From Muribaculaceae bacterium (GTDB lineage: Bacteria > Bacteroidota > Bacteroidia > Bacteroidales > Muribaculaceae): DNA of 64,000 bases. Every line of letters starts with the position of its first letter. The stretch's first letter is position 1. Of the stretch, positions 24,909 through 34,811 are shown in pieces. Location of the stretch: positions 28,201 to 92,200 of the forward strand of contig JAFZSO010000008.1 in NCBI GenBank assembly GCA_017619355.1. Direction: 5' to 3'. The position numbers were made by a program, and so were the translations under genes. The notes under the pieces are model-generated. The model saw only the letters and a program-made list of their open reading frames with translations. It searched no databases and was not told the DNA's origin.

Positions 24909-26674
24909 TGTGCCACCTCCTTTCTGCTGTCGTCATAGGGATTATCAAAGTCGCCACCTTCATCGTTCTGGAGCGTGTAGATTTCCTGATAAATCTTGTT
25001 GCTCTTTATCAGGTTCTCGTGCGTGTCGAAGGCATCAATCTTGCCGTTGTTCATGACGATGATGCGGTCGCAATGCTCAACGCTCGAAATGCGCTGGGCG
25101 ATGATGAGCTTGGTGGTGTGGGGAATCTCGTTGCGGAAAGCCCTCTGGATGGCAGCATCGGTGGCGTTGTCGCAAGCACTAGTGGAGTCGTCGAGAACCA
25201 GTATCTTTGGCTTTTTGAGCAGAGCCCGGGCGATGCAGAGGCGCTGTTTCTGTCCGCCGCTCAGATTGGTTCCGCCTTGTTCAATTTTTGTGTTGTAGCC
25301 ATCGGTCATCTGGTCGATGAACTCATCGGCACAGGCCCAGTGGCATGCCTGCTGGCACTCTTCGAGGGTGGCATTGGGGTCGCCCCAGCGCAGGTTGTCG
25401 AGAATGGTGCCGGAGAAGAGCACATTCTTCTGAAGCACGACCGCCACATTGTTGCGCAGGGTCTCGAGGTCGTAGGTCTTGACATCACGACCGCCAACTA
25501 ACACCTGACCCTTAGAAACGTCGTAGAGGCGGCTCACGAGGTTGATGAACGAAGATTTGCCGCTACCAGTGCCGCCGATGATGCCAATGGTCTCGCCGCT
25601 ATTGATGTTGAGGTTGATGTTGCTCAACGCATACTCGCCACTGCCACCCTTGTAGGCAAAACTCACATTGTTGAAGTCGATGCTCCCGTCGGCAACCGTC
25701 ATCACGGGATTCTCTGGATTAACAATGTCGGGCACCTCGTTGATGACCTCTGTAACTCGTTTGCCGCTTGCCGCACTCATGGTGAGCATGACGAAAATCA
25801 TGCTGAGCATCATGAGCGACATGAGAATGCTCATCACATAAGTGAAGAGCGAAGTGAGTTCACCGGTGGTGAGAGAACCGTCGACAATGAAATGCGCTCC
25901 GAACCAGGAGAGGGCGATGATGCAACCATACATCACCATATTCATCACGGGGTTGTTGAGCGCCATGAGACTCTCAGCTTTTACATATAGTTTATATAGT
26001 CCTTCGGCGGCCTTGCTGAATTTCCGTTTCTCATGGTCTTCACGCACGAAGGCCTTGACCACACGGATGCCGCTGATGTTTTCCTGCACGCTGGCATTGA
26101 GTGTGTCGTACTGTTGGAAGACCTTGGTGAAAATCTTGGACACCTTCTTGATGACAACAAAGAGCACAGTCGATAGTATCACAAGCGCCACCAGGAAGAT
26201 GATACTCATGCGAATGTCGATGACGAAACACATGAAGATGCTGAAAATCATGCGGAAGGGTGCCCTCACGGTGATTCGCAGAATCTGCTGGAAGGCATTC
26301 TGCAGGTTGGTGACATCGGTGGTCATGCGGGTGATGAGCCCCGAGGTGCTGTACTTGTCGATATCACTGAAGGCGAACCTCTGGATGTTGCGATACATGG
26401 CGATGCGCAGATTGGCGGCAAAGCCCGAGGAGGCATAAGAGGCATATTGGCCTGCCTTGATGCCAAAGAATAGACTCAGCGCAGCCATGGCGAGCATGAT
26501 GGCGCCGTAGAGGTAGATTTGCTGCATATTGCCCGCCATGATGCCCTGGTCGATGAGCTTGGCCGTGACATAGGGGATGAGCACATCCATAATTACCTCG
26601 CATGAGGTGAAGATGGGTGTGAGCAGCGAAGCCTTCTTGTACTGTTTTATTTGATTATAGAGCGTTTTAATCAT
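24905..26674 (-). CDS. ABC exporter half-transporter with degenerate ATPase site
   Basis: A 589-residue half-transporter with six membrane helices and an ATPase domain. Walker A is GGTGSGKSS (near 368) and the signature is canonical LSGGQKQR. After Walker B the catalytic Glu is replaced by Asp (LVLDDSTSACD, near 493), and the H-loop His is Gln (IIAQRISSVEHCDR, near 523). This pairing of one degenerate with one intact subunit is the pattern of heterodimeric exporters such as LmrCD and TM287/288. The intact partner is encoded immediately downstream with a 4-base overlap. Only 15 bases separate this gene from tamL upstream, so it may share that transcript. Confidence 0.88.
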   Translation of the reverse strand: MIKTLYNQIKQYKKASLLTPIFTSCEVIMDVLIPYVTAKLIDQGIMAGNMQQIYLYGAIMLAMAALSLFFGIKAGQYASYASSGFAANLRIAMYRNIQRFAFSDIDKYSTSGLITRMTTDVTNLQNAFQQILRITVRAPFRMIFSIFMCFVIDIRMSIIFLVALVILSTVLFVVIKKVSKIFTKVFQQYDTLNASVQENISGIRVVKAFVREDHEKRKFSKAAEGLYKLYVKAESLMALNNPVMNMVMYGCIIALSWFGAHFIVDGSLTTGELTSLFTYVMSILMSLMMLSMIFVMLTMSAASGKRVTEVINEVPDIVNPENPVMTVADGSIDFNNVSFAYKGGSGEYALSNINLNINSGETIGIIGGTGSGKSSFINLVSRLYDVSKGQVLVGGRDVKTYDLETLRNNVAVVLQKNVLFSGTILDNLRWGDPNATLEECQQACHWACADEFIDQMTDGYNTKIEQGGTNLSGGQKQRLCIARALLKKPKILVLDDSTSACDNATDAAIQRAFRNEIPHTTKLIIAQRISSVEHCDRIIVMNNGKIDAFDTHENLIKSNKIYQEIYTLQNDEGGDFDNPYDDSRKEVAQ

Positions 26675-26689
26675 ATAAATTGCAGATTA

Positions 26690-29017
26690 TCAGAAAGGAT
26701 AGCCAATGGCAAGATGGAAGGCGAGAGCGTCTTTGAACCTGGGGATGTTGAAGTAGCCGCTTTTGCCTGTGTCGTAGGGGAGATGCATGCCGATTCCGAG
26801 GTCGGCGCGTATCACGAGCATACTGATGTCGAGTCTCACGCCAAGTCCAGTGCCCGTTGCAAGCTCCTTGAAGAAGTTCTTGAACTTGAGTTTGCCTCCT
26901 GGTCGATACTCGTCTTCTTTAAGTAACCAGATGTTGCCAGCATCAAAGAAAACGGCTCCATGGAAGATGCTGATGATGGGGAAGCGAAGTTCCCAGTTGG
27001 TCTCGAACTTGAACTCGCCTACCTGGTCGTAGTAGGCCACTAAATTTCGGCTGATGCCCATGTCCACATACTGGAAAGGATTGTAGCTGCCAGGTCCTAC
27101 GGTTCTCACGGTGAAACCTCTGAGCGAGTTGGCACCGCCAATGTAGTATTGTTCTCGATATGGCACTTCCTCACTGTTGCCATAGGCATAGGCTGCTCCA
27201 ATAAACACCCTTGATGCCAGACAAAAATCATTGTTGAAATAATGATTCCAAACGAGTTGAGTCTGTGCTTTTACAAATTGAGAGAAAGTGGTGTTGAACA
27301 TCAGTTTCTCGTCATGCTTGCCCGCAAGAGCCCAGATGCCTGCAAACACATTGCCCGCCTCAATGACAGTGCTTGTCCAGTTAATAGCGTCGTTTCCCCA
27401 CTGGTTATCATAGGTATATGTGTAGCGAATTTCGGGGATGAACATGTCCTGGAAACTCTGTGCAAGGGCAGGGTTGAAAAACATGGTTGAATCAAAGGCT
27501 GTTGTGGTATTCAATAGTTCGCTGTAGGTGAGCTTGAATGGCGTGAAACTGTGCATTGAGTATCTGTTGGTGTGCCACTCCCAGGTGAAGTCGCCACCTG
27601 CTTGAATCATCTTGAAGAAGCCAGGTCGATTCATGAGGTCGCCATGGAGGGAGATGCGAGTCCAGTTTTGGAAACGCCGCGACCTGTCGACGAAACGAGG
27701 CGCCAGCAGTTTGGGGATGGCGAGTTCCACATTCAGCCCGAATTCATAGGAGTTGAGGTCCTTGTCGTTATAGGTTCCACCTTTGCCCGTCTGCCATTCG
27801 TAGGACATGGTGAGGTCGCCAGAGAGCCGTTCACCGCCACCAAACAGATTCTTGTGTGCCAGCGAGAGATTAAGTCCAGGGCCAATGAAACTGCTTGACT
27901 TGGAAACGCCTTGAATCTCAACTTTTGCCTCGATGGGTTTGTCGAGCACGGTGAAGATGTTTAGGTTCATAAGTCCGTCGCCGTTGGGTGTAATGGTGTC
28001 GACGGGTTCCACTTGCATATCGATGCTGCTGAAAATACCGGTTCGTGACAAGAGATATTGAGTGCGGTCCATGTTGCCTACACGGAAGGGCCGGTTTTTG
28101 CGCAGGAACAGATTGTCGTGAATCACGCTGTTGCGCACATGCACTGGTTCGAGCCTGATGATGTCGGCTTTTGAAAGATGTGTGGTGTCGGGGGTTCCGC
28201 CCAAATCAGAGTCATCGACCACTACGGTAACATCGTTCATAAGGTAGCGGGTGCGTGCCGAGTTTGGAATGTTATCACTCTCAACCATCTGCATGTGAAT
28301 GACACCGGGTGTAGTAACGCTGTCGGCAATATATTCCAGGTATTCGGGCATATAGTAATAATAGCCCCTGTTTCGAAGGTCGTTAGTGATGTCGATGCGC
28401 ACCTGGTTAAGTGAGTCGAGGCAATATCGGCTGCCAGTCTTGTAGTATGTGTTGGCCCGCGCGCAGGAGTCGATGATATGCGTAATGGGAGATATGTCTT
28501 CAACATACTTGACATCACCTAACACATAGGGTGGGTTCACATCCACATTATAGGTGATACTGGCTTTCTTGGGATTCTTCTTGTTGTAGTTGAGTTCATA
28601 GTTGGCCGAAGAGCTGAAATAGCCGTTGTTGCGAAGCAATGTATTAATCATGTCGACTCGTGTCTGCGGTCGGACTCGGCTGATGAGCACAGGCCTTGCT
28701 ACAAGATGCTTGTAGAGCCATCCTTTGAATCCTTTAGCATCAGGGTCCCAGTGGTTATAGACCCACAGGCCGATAGGGAATGGAGTGCGATAGTAGGGCG
28801 AGTAAAGTGGATTGTTGGGCTTGACATTGATGACATCAAAAATCTGATCTTTGACATCAGGGTTGATTTTCACGCTGTCTTGAATATAATTGAGTTTCTT
28901 GACGCCCGTATAGAGTACATCGTTTTCTCCCAGGCGGCTTGTAGTGGAACAGGCCGTAGCACCTATCAGCAGCAGCGTGGCAACAAATTTGGCAATATGG
29001 TTGAGATGTGGTTTCAT
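26690..29017 (-). CDS. tamL: TamL: lipoprotein BamA/TamA-family outer membrane protein
   Basis: A 775-residue outer membrane protein with a lipoprotein signal (FVATLLLIGATAC), which sets TamL apart from classical TamA. Residues about 30-370 hold POTRA-like repeats (DVLYTGVKKLNYIQDS, KASITYNVDVNPPYVLGDVKY). The rest is an Omp85 barrel with GGANSLRGFTVRTVGPG as the conserved lid-loop (RGF) motif, ending in HLAIGYPF with the terminal Phe expected for barrel insertion. It works with TamB in outer membrane assembly or lipid transport. Its ATG shares one base with the TamB stop (TAATG), so the two are coupled. Confidence 0.88.
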   Translation of the reverse strand: MKPHLNHIAKFVATLLLIGATACSTTSRLGENDVLYTGVKKLNYIQDSVKINPDVKDQIFDVINVKPNNPLYSPYYRTPFPIGLWVYNHWDPDAKGFKGWLYKHLVARPVLISRVRPQTRVDMINTLLRNNGYFSSSANYELNYNKKNPKKASITYNVDVNPPYVLGDVKYVEDISPITHIIDSCARANTYYKTGSRYCLDSLNQVRIDITNDLRNRGYYYYMPEYLEYIADSVTTPGVIHMQMVESDNIPNSARTRYLMNDVTVVVDDSDLGGTPDTTHLSKADIIRLEPVHVRNSVIHDNLFLRKNRPFRVGNMDRTQYLLSRTGIFSSIDMQVEPVDTITPNGDGLMNLNIFTVLDKPIEAKVEIQGVSKSSSFIGPGLNLSLAHKNLFGGGERLSGDLTMSYEWQTGKGGTYNDKDLNSYEFGLNVELAIPKLLAPRFVDRSRRFQNWTRISLHGDLMNRPGFFKMIQAGGDFTWEWHTNRYSMHSFTPFKLTYSELLNTTTAFDSTMFFNPALAQSFQDMFIPEIRYTYTYDNQWGNDAINWTSTVIEAGNVFAGIWALAGKHDEKLMFNTTFSQFVKAQTQLVWNHYFNNDFCLASRVFIGAAYAYGNSEEVPYREQYYIGGANSLRGFTVRTVGPGSYNPFQYVDMGISRNLVAYYDQVGEFKFETNWELRFPIISIFHGAVFFDAGNIWLLKEDEYRPGGKLKFKNFFKELATGTGLGVRLDISMLVIRADLGIGMHLPYDTGKSGYFNIPRFKDALAFHLAIGYPF

Positions 29018-32000
29018 TATTGATTGATGGATATTGTTGTATCAAGCGGTGTCTCGATCGTGGAGTCTATGCTGTCCTCTTCGACTTCTTCAACGGTTGG
29101 TAAGACGATGGCCTTTTGAGGCGCTTTGTGGAATAGTTCGCGAAGCGATGAGAGTTTTCGCTTCATGACAAAACCGACGCCCGTCTTGGTAATTTCACCC
29201 TCAAGAATGCTCTCGATACCACGGTGGTGGAACAGGCGCAGATATTTTGAACCTGTATTGTTGAGGTAGTACTCAAACGAGAGGTCGTTAATCAAGTTGT
29301 CGCTCACTCTCTGGTCATTGCTCTCGTTGGTGTTGATAGCACCGCCAATCACCACCTTGAACCGGTCGTTGAACAAGGTCTTGGATAGTCTGTAAGAGTA
29401 ACTGGTTTCAGTGGATGTCTTGCCGTCCTTGCTGATGGCATTATACTCGTTGATGCCAAAGGTGAGATCGAGTCCTAGATTGCTGAGTTTGGATGAAGCC
29501 CATCCGTTGAGTTGTGATTGCAGGAATGAATACAAGGCACCATTGGCAGTGAGATTGATGTTGGGGTTGGAATTCATGCCCGAATAGGTGTTATACAGCA
29601 GCATGTTAATGGCGGCGTTAGAACGCTGTGAGTCACTCATTGTCTGAAGCTCGTTTTGCACCGACATGTCATTTTCAGCACTCATGTCGAATGTGAGGTT
29701 CATGTTGTTGAGCGTGTTGGTGATTCTGGCTGTAACAAGGAAATTGACAACGCGCGAAGAACCATCGTCTTGCGAAACGCTTGCCTTCACCATTTGTGTT
29801 CCTGTAAGATTAAGTTGCGGGTTGAGTACATCGCCCGACCATATAAGGCTGCTGCCACTCTGAATGTCGAAGTTCTTCTGTGCTATTACAGGAGGCGTGT
29901 AGCGCACATTGCCCTCTTCAATGGTATAGGTGCCAGTCATATTGTCTTTTCCGGCAAAGTCTACAGAGTACTTCAGTCGGCCGTTTCCGTTGACGGTAAC
30001 TCGGTCTTTGCCGTCGTTAGTGAGGTATGCTCCAAGTTTTGCGCCATCTTGAATGTCGATGTCGAGCAGGAGGTTCGACGAAGAAGCACTGGTGAGCGTC
30101 TTCAGGTTGCTGAGGGCATTGGTGGTGTCGTTAGGATTAACGAATCTGACCATGTTTTCATCCACAGCATTTGCCGTTGGCATGATGTCCTCCTGAATCA
30201 CATAGGTGAGATTGGAACCAGGCAGAACCGATACATTGGCCCTGATGTTAAGGTCTCCGTCATATCCTTTGACGGTGGCATTGATGTTGGCCAATCCCTT
30301 GCCGAACACTTCAGAGTATCGTCTCTGTTCGCTATCAATGATCAGGATATTGTTACCCTGGAGTTTGAGGTCCATGTTCATGGTGTTGATGTCGAGATTG
30401 CCGTTCAGATTAATGGCCTGGTCGTTCATTCCCCAAATCTTGAAATTTTTGAAGGAGATGAGACCATTGTTGAATGGAATCTTCTGGTCGTCAAGTCGCA
30501 GTGAACTGCCATAGCGAGGCAGTGTGACGTAAGCAGAGTCGCCTTGCACATAACCGTTAATGCGTGGGTTATCGGTTGTTCCTTTCACTTCGAGATTGGC
30601 ATTGGCATAGCCCTTGAGCGAGATGATGCGTCCAGGAATGAAAGGCGATGCCTTCGATAGCGGGAATCGGTTGAGCTGAACATCAAGATTGAGCGGATCG
30701 GGCTTGGTCTCGTCGTTGAGTGAACCATCCACAATGGCCACCTGTTCACCATCGCTCTCAATGGTGGCATACAGTTGCGTGCTGGCAGTCGATGGGTCAA
30801 CCGAAAGTTCGGTGTTCAGCTTCAGGTTACCTTCCCTGCGATGGTTATACACCAGATTATCGACTGAAATCACGCCGTTACCTTCCAGGTTGTGTCCGTC
30901 AAATGCCACCTTCATGTCGGCATTCACGGTACCTTCGATGGCAGGTGTATATGGTGATTCCTTGACCCAATCTTCCAGCTTCATGTTGTTGATGTTGAGC
31001 AGGATGTTCTCGACATAAGGATTGTCGGTGGGCTCGGTGCGTAGTGCGAGAGAACTATTGCCGTTGGTCAGATGCAGGTCGGCATCGAGCATATTGGTGT
31101 TATAGTTGAAGTTCACATAGTTGTCCTTGTTCAGGGTCCAGTCGCGGTATCCGATGATGGGGTTCTCAGGGAAGAGTCTGGTCTTAATGACTTGATCGTC
31201 GAGGGTGGCATTTATTCCCAAACGGTATCCAGTCTCGTTCTGGATGTTCTTCTGCTCAACAAGGAAGTCGACAGTAGAGCCTACAGCACCGCCGTGGATG
31301 TCGACCTGGGCGAAGTCGTCCATCGTGCCGGGACGGTTGCCCATGTGAGCGTCGAAGGTGAGGAAGCGGCCTTTCTGGGTGGCATCGAAGGTGAGGGTGT
31401 CGATAAGCGTAGTGCCGATTGAGAGTCCATGAACATCGGCATCAACGAAGATGGTGCTGTCGTTCTTGGCCCGCAGGGTGATGTCTCGGAAGTCTACATC
31501 ATAGCGCTGTAGATAGCGCGGGATGATACCATTCACGCCCATTTTCATCTCCATGTTGAATTTAGGCAGTTTCGCTTGCAGCTCGTTCACATCAAGGTCG
31601 CGTTCTTCAATCTGTTTCTTGGCTTCCTTGGCCGTATTGTTCAGTGAAGTCATGAAGCCATCGAGACTACCGTTCTGTGATTCAAATCTGAGATGGGTGT
31701 CCTCGTCGTCGATGGTGGCACTCACATTGCCATTATGGGCCGACAGAATTACATGTGCATTTTGCGACAAGATGTCGTCATTACCCATGTTCAGCCTGAG
31801 GTTGTTCATGTTGATGTCGGCATCGCCTTCCTGTGTGCGGGCATTGTAGTCAACTCGCATGTCAATGTCGCCAGTGCCGCCCAGAGGAGTATCTGAGAGA
31901 CCCAGCGCTTTCAGGTCGAGGTTGGCCACATTGCCTTTCACATCAAAGATGTAGTGGTCGTTATGGATGGTGCCGTTGGCATCGAGATTGGCGCGATAAT

Positions 32001-33900
32001 TAGGATTGTCGGAGCGCAGATGCGCATTCACATTGCCTCCGTTCATGTTCACGCGAGCGGTAATGTCGCTGTAGCGCTGCTTGTCATAGACGATGTTCTT
32101 GAGGTCGATATCGGCATTCACATTGGCTTTTCCGCTCATGAAGTCGAAACCATTGCCGCTGGCCTTGACATGACCGGTGAGGTTCTCGGCAGGTACCATA
32201 GGAAGAATGGCCTTGACGGGGAAATTGTTGAAGGTGGCATCGACATCATATTGCTGCTTCTTTCCATTGAAACTGCCGCTGCCCACCAGTTCGCCCGTGG
32301 CCATCTTCATGTTGATATTACCTGCATAGTTGTCGCCGCCAAACTGTACCTTGCCTTTCGCCTGCATGGGCGGCAGGTTCACTTGCTTGGCGGTGGCCTT
32401 GTCGAGTAGGGTGGGTTTGATGAAGTCGAGGTTCTGGAAGTTGGCGTCGAAGGCCACATCTCCACGCAGGTTCTTGGAGTCGAGCACATTGTAGAGGTCG
32501 CCACTCACCTTGGCATGGGCATATTTCGGCACATTAGCATCAAATTCTTTGATTTTCACATGACGAGGATTACCATTGAGGTCAGCTTTGAGCGTGATGG
32601 GATTGTATTGCGGCACGCCCTTGAAGGTCTCACGCATCTCGGGAACGAGGGTGGTGAGGTCCTGGATGGCGAGTTTTGAATCGGTCTTCACATTGAAGTT
32701 GCCGTTGTGACCGTCGGCAAGCACGGAGTTGTCGATGTGTGCATCCAGGTTCAGGTCGCTGTGCATCGTTTTCATCCTCAATCCGGTCACATCCATCTTC
32801 TCGTCGTTCATGGCAAACTTGCCCTTGGTTTCCTTGATTTGGAAGCCGCTTCGCTCCTTGGCCTGCAGTGTGTCGATATCAAATGAGATACTGGGGCCAT
32901 AGTTATTGAAGTTGGAAATGGCAATGTTCACATCGCTCACATCCAGATAGTCGGAGTCGAGTCCTCCTTTTTTAGGGGTTCGTTTGGCTTTATTGTTGGG
33001 ATTGAGTCGTGCCACAAAGTCGCGCAGCCCATAGGTGGCATGTGAGTTGGTGAGCTTGATGGTATCGGCCTGGATGCTCCAGGTGGCGGTGTCGCCAGGC
33101 AAGGTGTCGGGTGGCACGGGATATTGTTCAAGATACTTTTTGGCGTCGCGCTCGTTCATCGAGTAGTACTGGCAATCGGCACTATCCACACTCAGGGAGC
33201 GGGCAGTGATGGTGTGATTCGCCATATCTACGAGTCCGTTGTTGAGTTTTGCCGAACCTACATGGCATTTCATTTCGTCGATGTTGGGCTTCATCTGCAT
33301 CGAGTAGTCGATGTCATTGAGCGAGAGTTGCAATGCGTTGATGCGCCACGGCGTTGACTCGGTGGTATCTGGCTCCTGAATCTTCTTGTGGGGGTAGGAG
33401 ATGAGTTCCACCTTGCCGCCGGTGAGTTCGCCGTTGAGCAGATTCACCTCGTGATGCTTGAGGTCGATGTCGGCGCCTTGCAACTTGCAGTGGCGCACAT
33501 CGGCAGTGAATACGCTTGACGAGTCCTTGCTCACCGTGTGGAAGTATCCGTTGGTAAGCTGTGTGTCGCCAATTTTCACATTCAAGTCGAGCAGGGGCAT
33601 GAACTCAATGCCGGCAGTGAGATTCTCGGCACGCAGCATGGTGTCCTTGTTCTGGTCGAGGATGAGCACGCCATCCACGCTCACATCGAGCGGGAACTTG
33701 ATGAGGATGCGGTCAATGCTGATGTCAAGACCGGTCTTTTTGGAAGCATACTCGCAGGCATAGTCTTTCACTACATTCTGAACCCAGGGGATATAGAGGG
33801 TGAAAGGCAGCAGGATGAGCAGCAGCAACAGCACGCCCAGCGTCTTGAGGGTGCGGCGCAGAATCTTGTTTTTGATCCAGTGTTTTTTCTCTGTGCTCAT
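29017..33900 (-). CDS. tamB: TamB-like inner membrane-anchored envelope assembly protein
   Basis: A 1627-residue protein of the AsmA/TamB group that spans the periplasm. One N-terminal membrane helix (about 15-38, LGVLLLLLILLPFTLYI) anchors it in the inner membrane. It is followed by AsmA-like segments (GLDISIDRILIKFPLDVSVDG) and long beta-helical stretches of short repeats such as LDANGTIHNDHYIFDVKGNV and LQGNNILIIDSEQRRY, a hydrophobic groove as in VPS13-like lipid transporters. The C-terminal DUF490/TamB domain has DLTFGINEYNAI and a barrel-like end. About 50 Ser/Glu-rich residues trail after it. It lies upstream of tamL with a one-base overlap. Known partners move lipids or assemble autotransporter-like proteins. 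Confidence 0.88.
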   Translation of the reverse strand: MSTEKKHWIKNKILRRTLKTLGVLLLLLILLPFTLYIPWVQNVVKDYACEYASKKTGLDISIDRILIKFPLDVSVDGVLILDQNKDTMLRAENLTAGIEFMPLLDLNVKIGDTQLTNGYFHTVSKDSSSVFTADVRHCKLQGADIDLKHHEVNLLNGELTGGKVELISYPHKKIQEPDTTESTPWRINALQLSLNDIDYSMQMKPNIDEMKCHVGSAKLNNGLVDMANHTITARSLSVDSADCQYYSMNERDAKKYLEQYPVPPDTLPGDTATWSIQADTIKLTNSHATYGLRDFVARLNPNNKAKRTPKKGGLDSDYLDVSDVNIAISNFNNYGPSISFDIDTLQAKERSGFQIKETKGKFAMNDEKMDVTGLRMKTMHSDLNLDAHIDNSVLADGHNGNFNVKTDSKLAIQDLTTLVPEMRETFKGVPQYNPITLKADLNGNPRHVKIKEFDANVPKYAHAKVSGDLYNVLDSKNLRGDVAFDANFQNLDFIKPTLLDKATAKQVNLPPMQAKGKVQFGGDNYAGNINMKMATGELVGSGSFNGKKQQYDVDATFNNFPVKAILPMVPAENLTGHVKASGNGFDFMSGKANVNADIDLKNIVYDKQRYSDITARVNMNGGNVNAHLRSDNPNYRANLDANGTIHNDHYIFDVKGNVANLDLKALGLSDTPLGGTGDIDMRVDYNARTQEGDADINMNNLRLNMGNDDILSQNAHVILSAHNGNVSATIDDEDTHLRFESQNGSLDGFMTSLNNTAKEAKKQIEERDLDVNELQAKLPKFNMEMKMGVNGIIPRYLQRYDVDFRDITLRAKNDSTIFVDADVHGLSIGTTLIDTLTFDATQKGRFLTFDAHMGNRPGTMDDFAQVDIHGGAVGSTVDFLVEQKNIQNETGYRLGINATLDDQVIKTRLFPENPIIGYRDWTLNKDNYVNFNYNTNMLDADLHLTNGNSSLALRTEPTDNPYVENILLNINNMKLEDWVKESPYTPAIEGTVNADMKVAFDGHNLEGNGVISVDNLVYNHRREGNLKLNTELSVDPSTASTQLYATIESDGEQVAIVDGSLNDETKPDPLNLDVQLNRFPLSKASPFIPGRIISLKGYANANLEVKGTTDNPRINGYVQGDSAYVTLPRYGSSLRLDDQKIPFNNGLISFKNFKIWGMNDQAINLNGNLDINTMNMDLKLQGNNILIIDSEQRRYSEVFGKGLANINATVKGYDGDLNIRANVSVLPGSNLTYVIQEDIMPTANAVDENMVRFVNPNDTTNALSNLKTLTSASSSNLLLDIDIQDGAKLGAYLTNDGKDRVTVNGNGRLKYSVDFAGKDNMTGTYTIEEGNVRYTPPVIAQKNFDIQSGSSLIWSGDVLNPQLNLTGTQMVKASVSQDDGSSRVVNFLVTARITNTLNNMNLTFDMSAENDMSVQNELQTMSDSQRSNAAINMLLYNTYSGMNSNPNINLTANGALYSFLQSQLNGWASSKLSNLGLDLTFGINEYNAISKDGKTSTETSYSYRLSKTLFNDRFKVVIGGAINTNESNDQRVSDNLINDLSFEYYLNNTGSKYLRLFHHRGIESILEGEITKTGVGFVMKRKLSSLRELFHKAPQKAIVLPTVEEVEEDSIDSTIETPLDTTISINQ

Positions 33901-33934
33901 CGGTCTTTTTGGTATGCCATATTAATTTAAACTA

Positions 33935-33942
33935 CAAAACTA
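33935..33942 (-). promoter_or_regulatory. -7 box of the tamB-tamL operon
   Basis: TAGTTTTG on the minus strand, 35 bases before the tamB ATG. No -33 TTG is found at the right spacing. Confidence 0.5.
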
Positions 33943-34089
33943 ATAATAAATTTTAGAATATTACTATTATTGGTCAAAAAATCAATAAAACCATATTTAA
34001 ATTGTCCGAAATTGCAACGGTTTGCTTCAAAAAAGTGTTCATCAGTCATTAATTATTGGTGGGTAGTGGTGATACCGGAAAATTCTCTG

Positions 34090-34097
34090 TATATTTG
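34090..34097 (+). promoter_or_regulatory. -7 box of the DUF5715 gene
   Basis: TATATTTG, 28 bases before the ATG at 34125. A good -33 element is not present at 19-21 bases. Confidence 0.5.
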
Positions 34098-34124
34098 CAG
34101 AGAAAATTCAACTGATGGTTCGAT

Positions 34125-34811
34125 ATGGCAAAGAGAAAAAGAAAGAATAGCGCACTGAAAGGCCGCCTTCTTGTAGTGCTGATGGGCGTGTGCTCGGTGG
34201 CGGTGTTGGCGCTGGTGTTGCACCTGTGCTATCATGCTAAGAGCAACAAAGACCAGTGGATTAAGGGCAAGGAAAAGGAGTTTTACCTGAACGACTATAA
34301 CGATGCCCACCTGCGTGCAGCTAAAAAGCATGGCATAGAACCGATTAGAAGTCGTGAGGAAGTGAATTCGGGAGCTATAAACGGTCTGGAGAAGATAAGC
34401 GATTGCGACTTGTATGCTGTGGATGAACTGACGCACTCGGTGCCATATTTAACACACAATGCCAAGCTGCTGCTGGAGCGCATTGGACAGGATTTTCAGG
34501 ATTCTCTTGCCGCTCGAGGCGCCAGAAAGTATAAGGTGATAGTCACATCCTGTTTGCGCACGCTGGATGATGTGGAGAGTTTGACAAAGGTGAACCAGAA
34601 TGCTTCGCCCCAGTCAGCTCATTGCTATGCTACGACATTTGACTTGGCTCATGCACGCTATATCGATTTGCCGTCGGATGGCAAGCCCATCAGTTATGCC
34701 GAGATGAAGAAGGTGCTGGGCAATGTGCTCAAGGAGTTGCGCAAACGCCGCTGGTGCTATGCGCTCATCGAGGAGCGGCAAAGCTGCTACCACATCACTT
34801 CACGCAGATAG
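34125..34811 (+). CDS. DUF5715 protein with M15-type metallopeptidase motif
   Basis: A 228-residue membrane-anchored protein: a basic N-terminus, one membrane helix (about 14-36), then a periplasmic domain. The core motifs are TSCLRT (141-146), SAHCYATTFDLAH (164-176) and CYHIT (221-225). SxHx6D followed by a distal His is the zinc site of M15 (VanY/DacA-like) D,D- or L,D-carboxypeptidases, with the usual Gly and Ala replaced (SAHCYATTFD against SxHxxGxAxD). The likely metal ligands are His166, Asp173 and His223. A peptidoglycan-trimming role is inference. The stop codon abuts the tatC stop on the other strand (34811/34812), so no terminator fits between them. Confidence 0.75.
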   Translation: MAKRKRKNSALKGRLLVVLMGVCSVAVLALVLHLCYHAKSNKDQWIKGKEKEFYLNDYNDAHLRAAKKHGIEPIRSREEVNSGAINGLEKISDCDLYAVDELTHSVPYLTHNAKLLLERIGQDFQDSLAARGARKYKVIVTSCLRTLDDVESLTKVNQNASPQSAHCYATTFDLAHARYIDLPSDGKPISYAEMKKVLGNVLKELRKRRWCYALIEERQSCYHITSRR

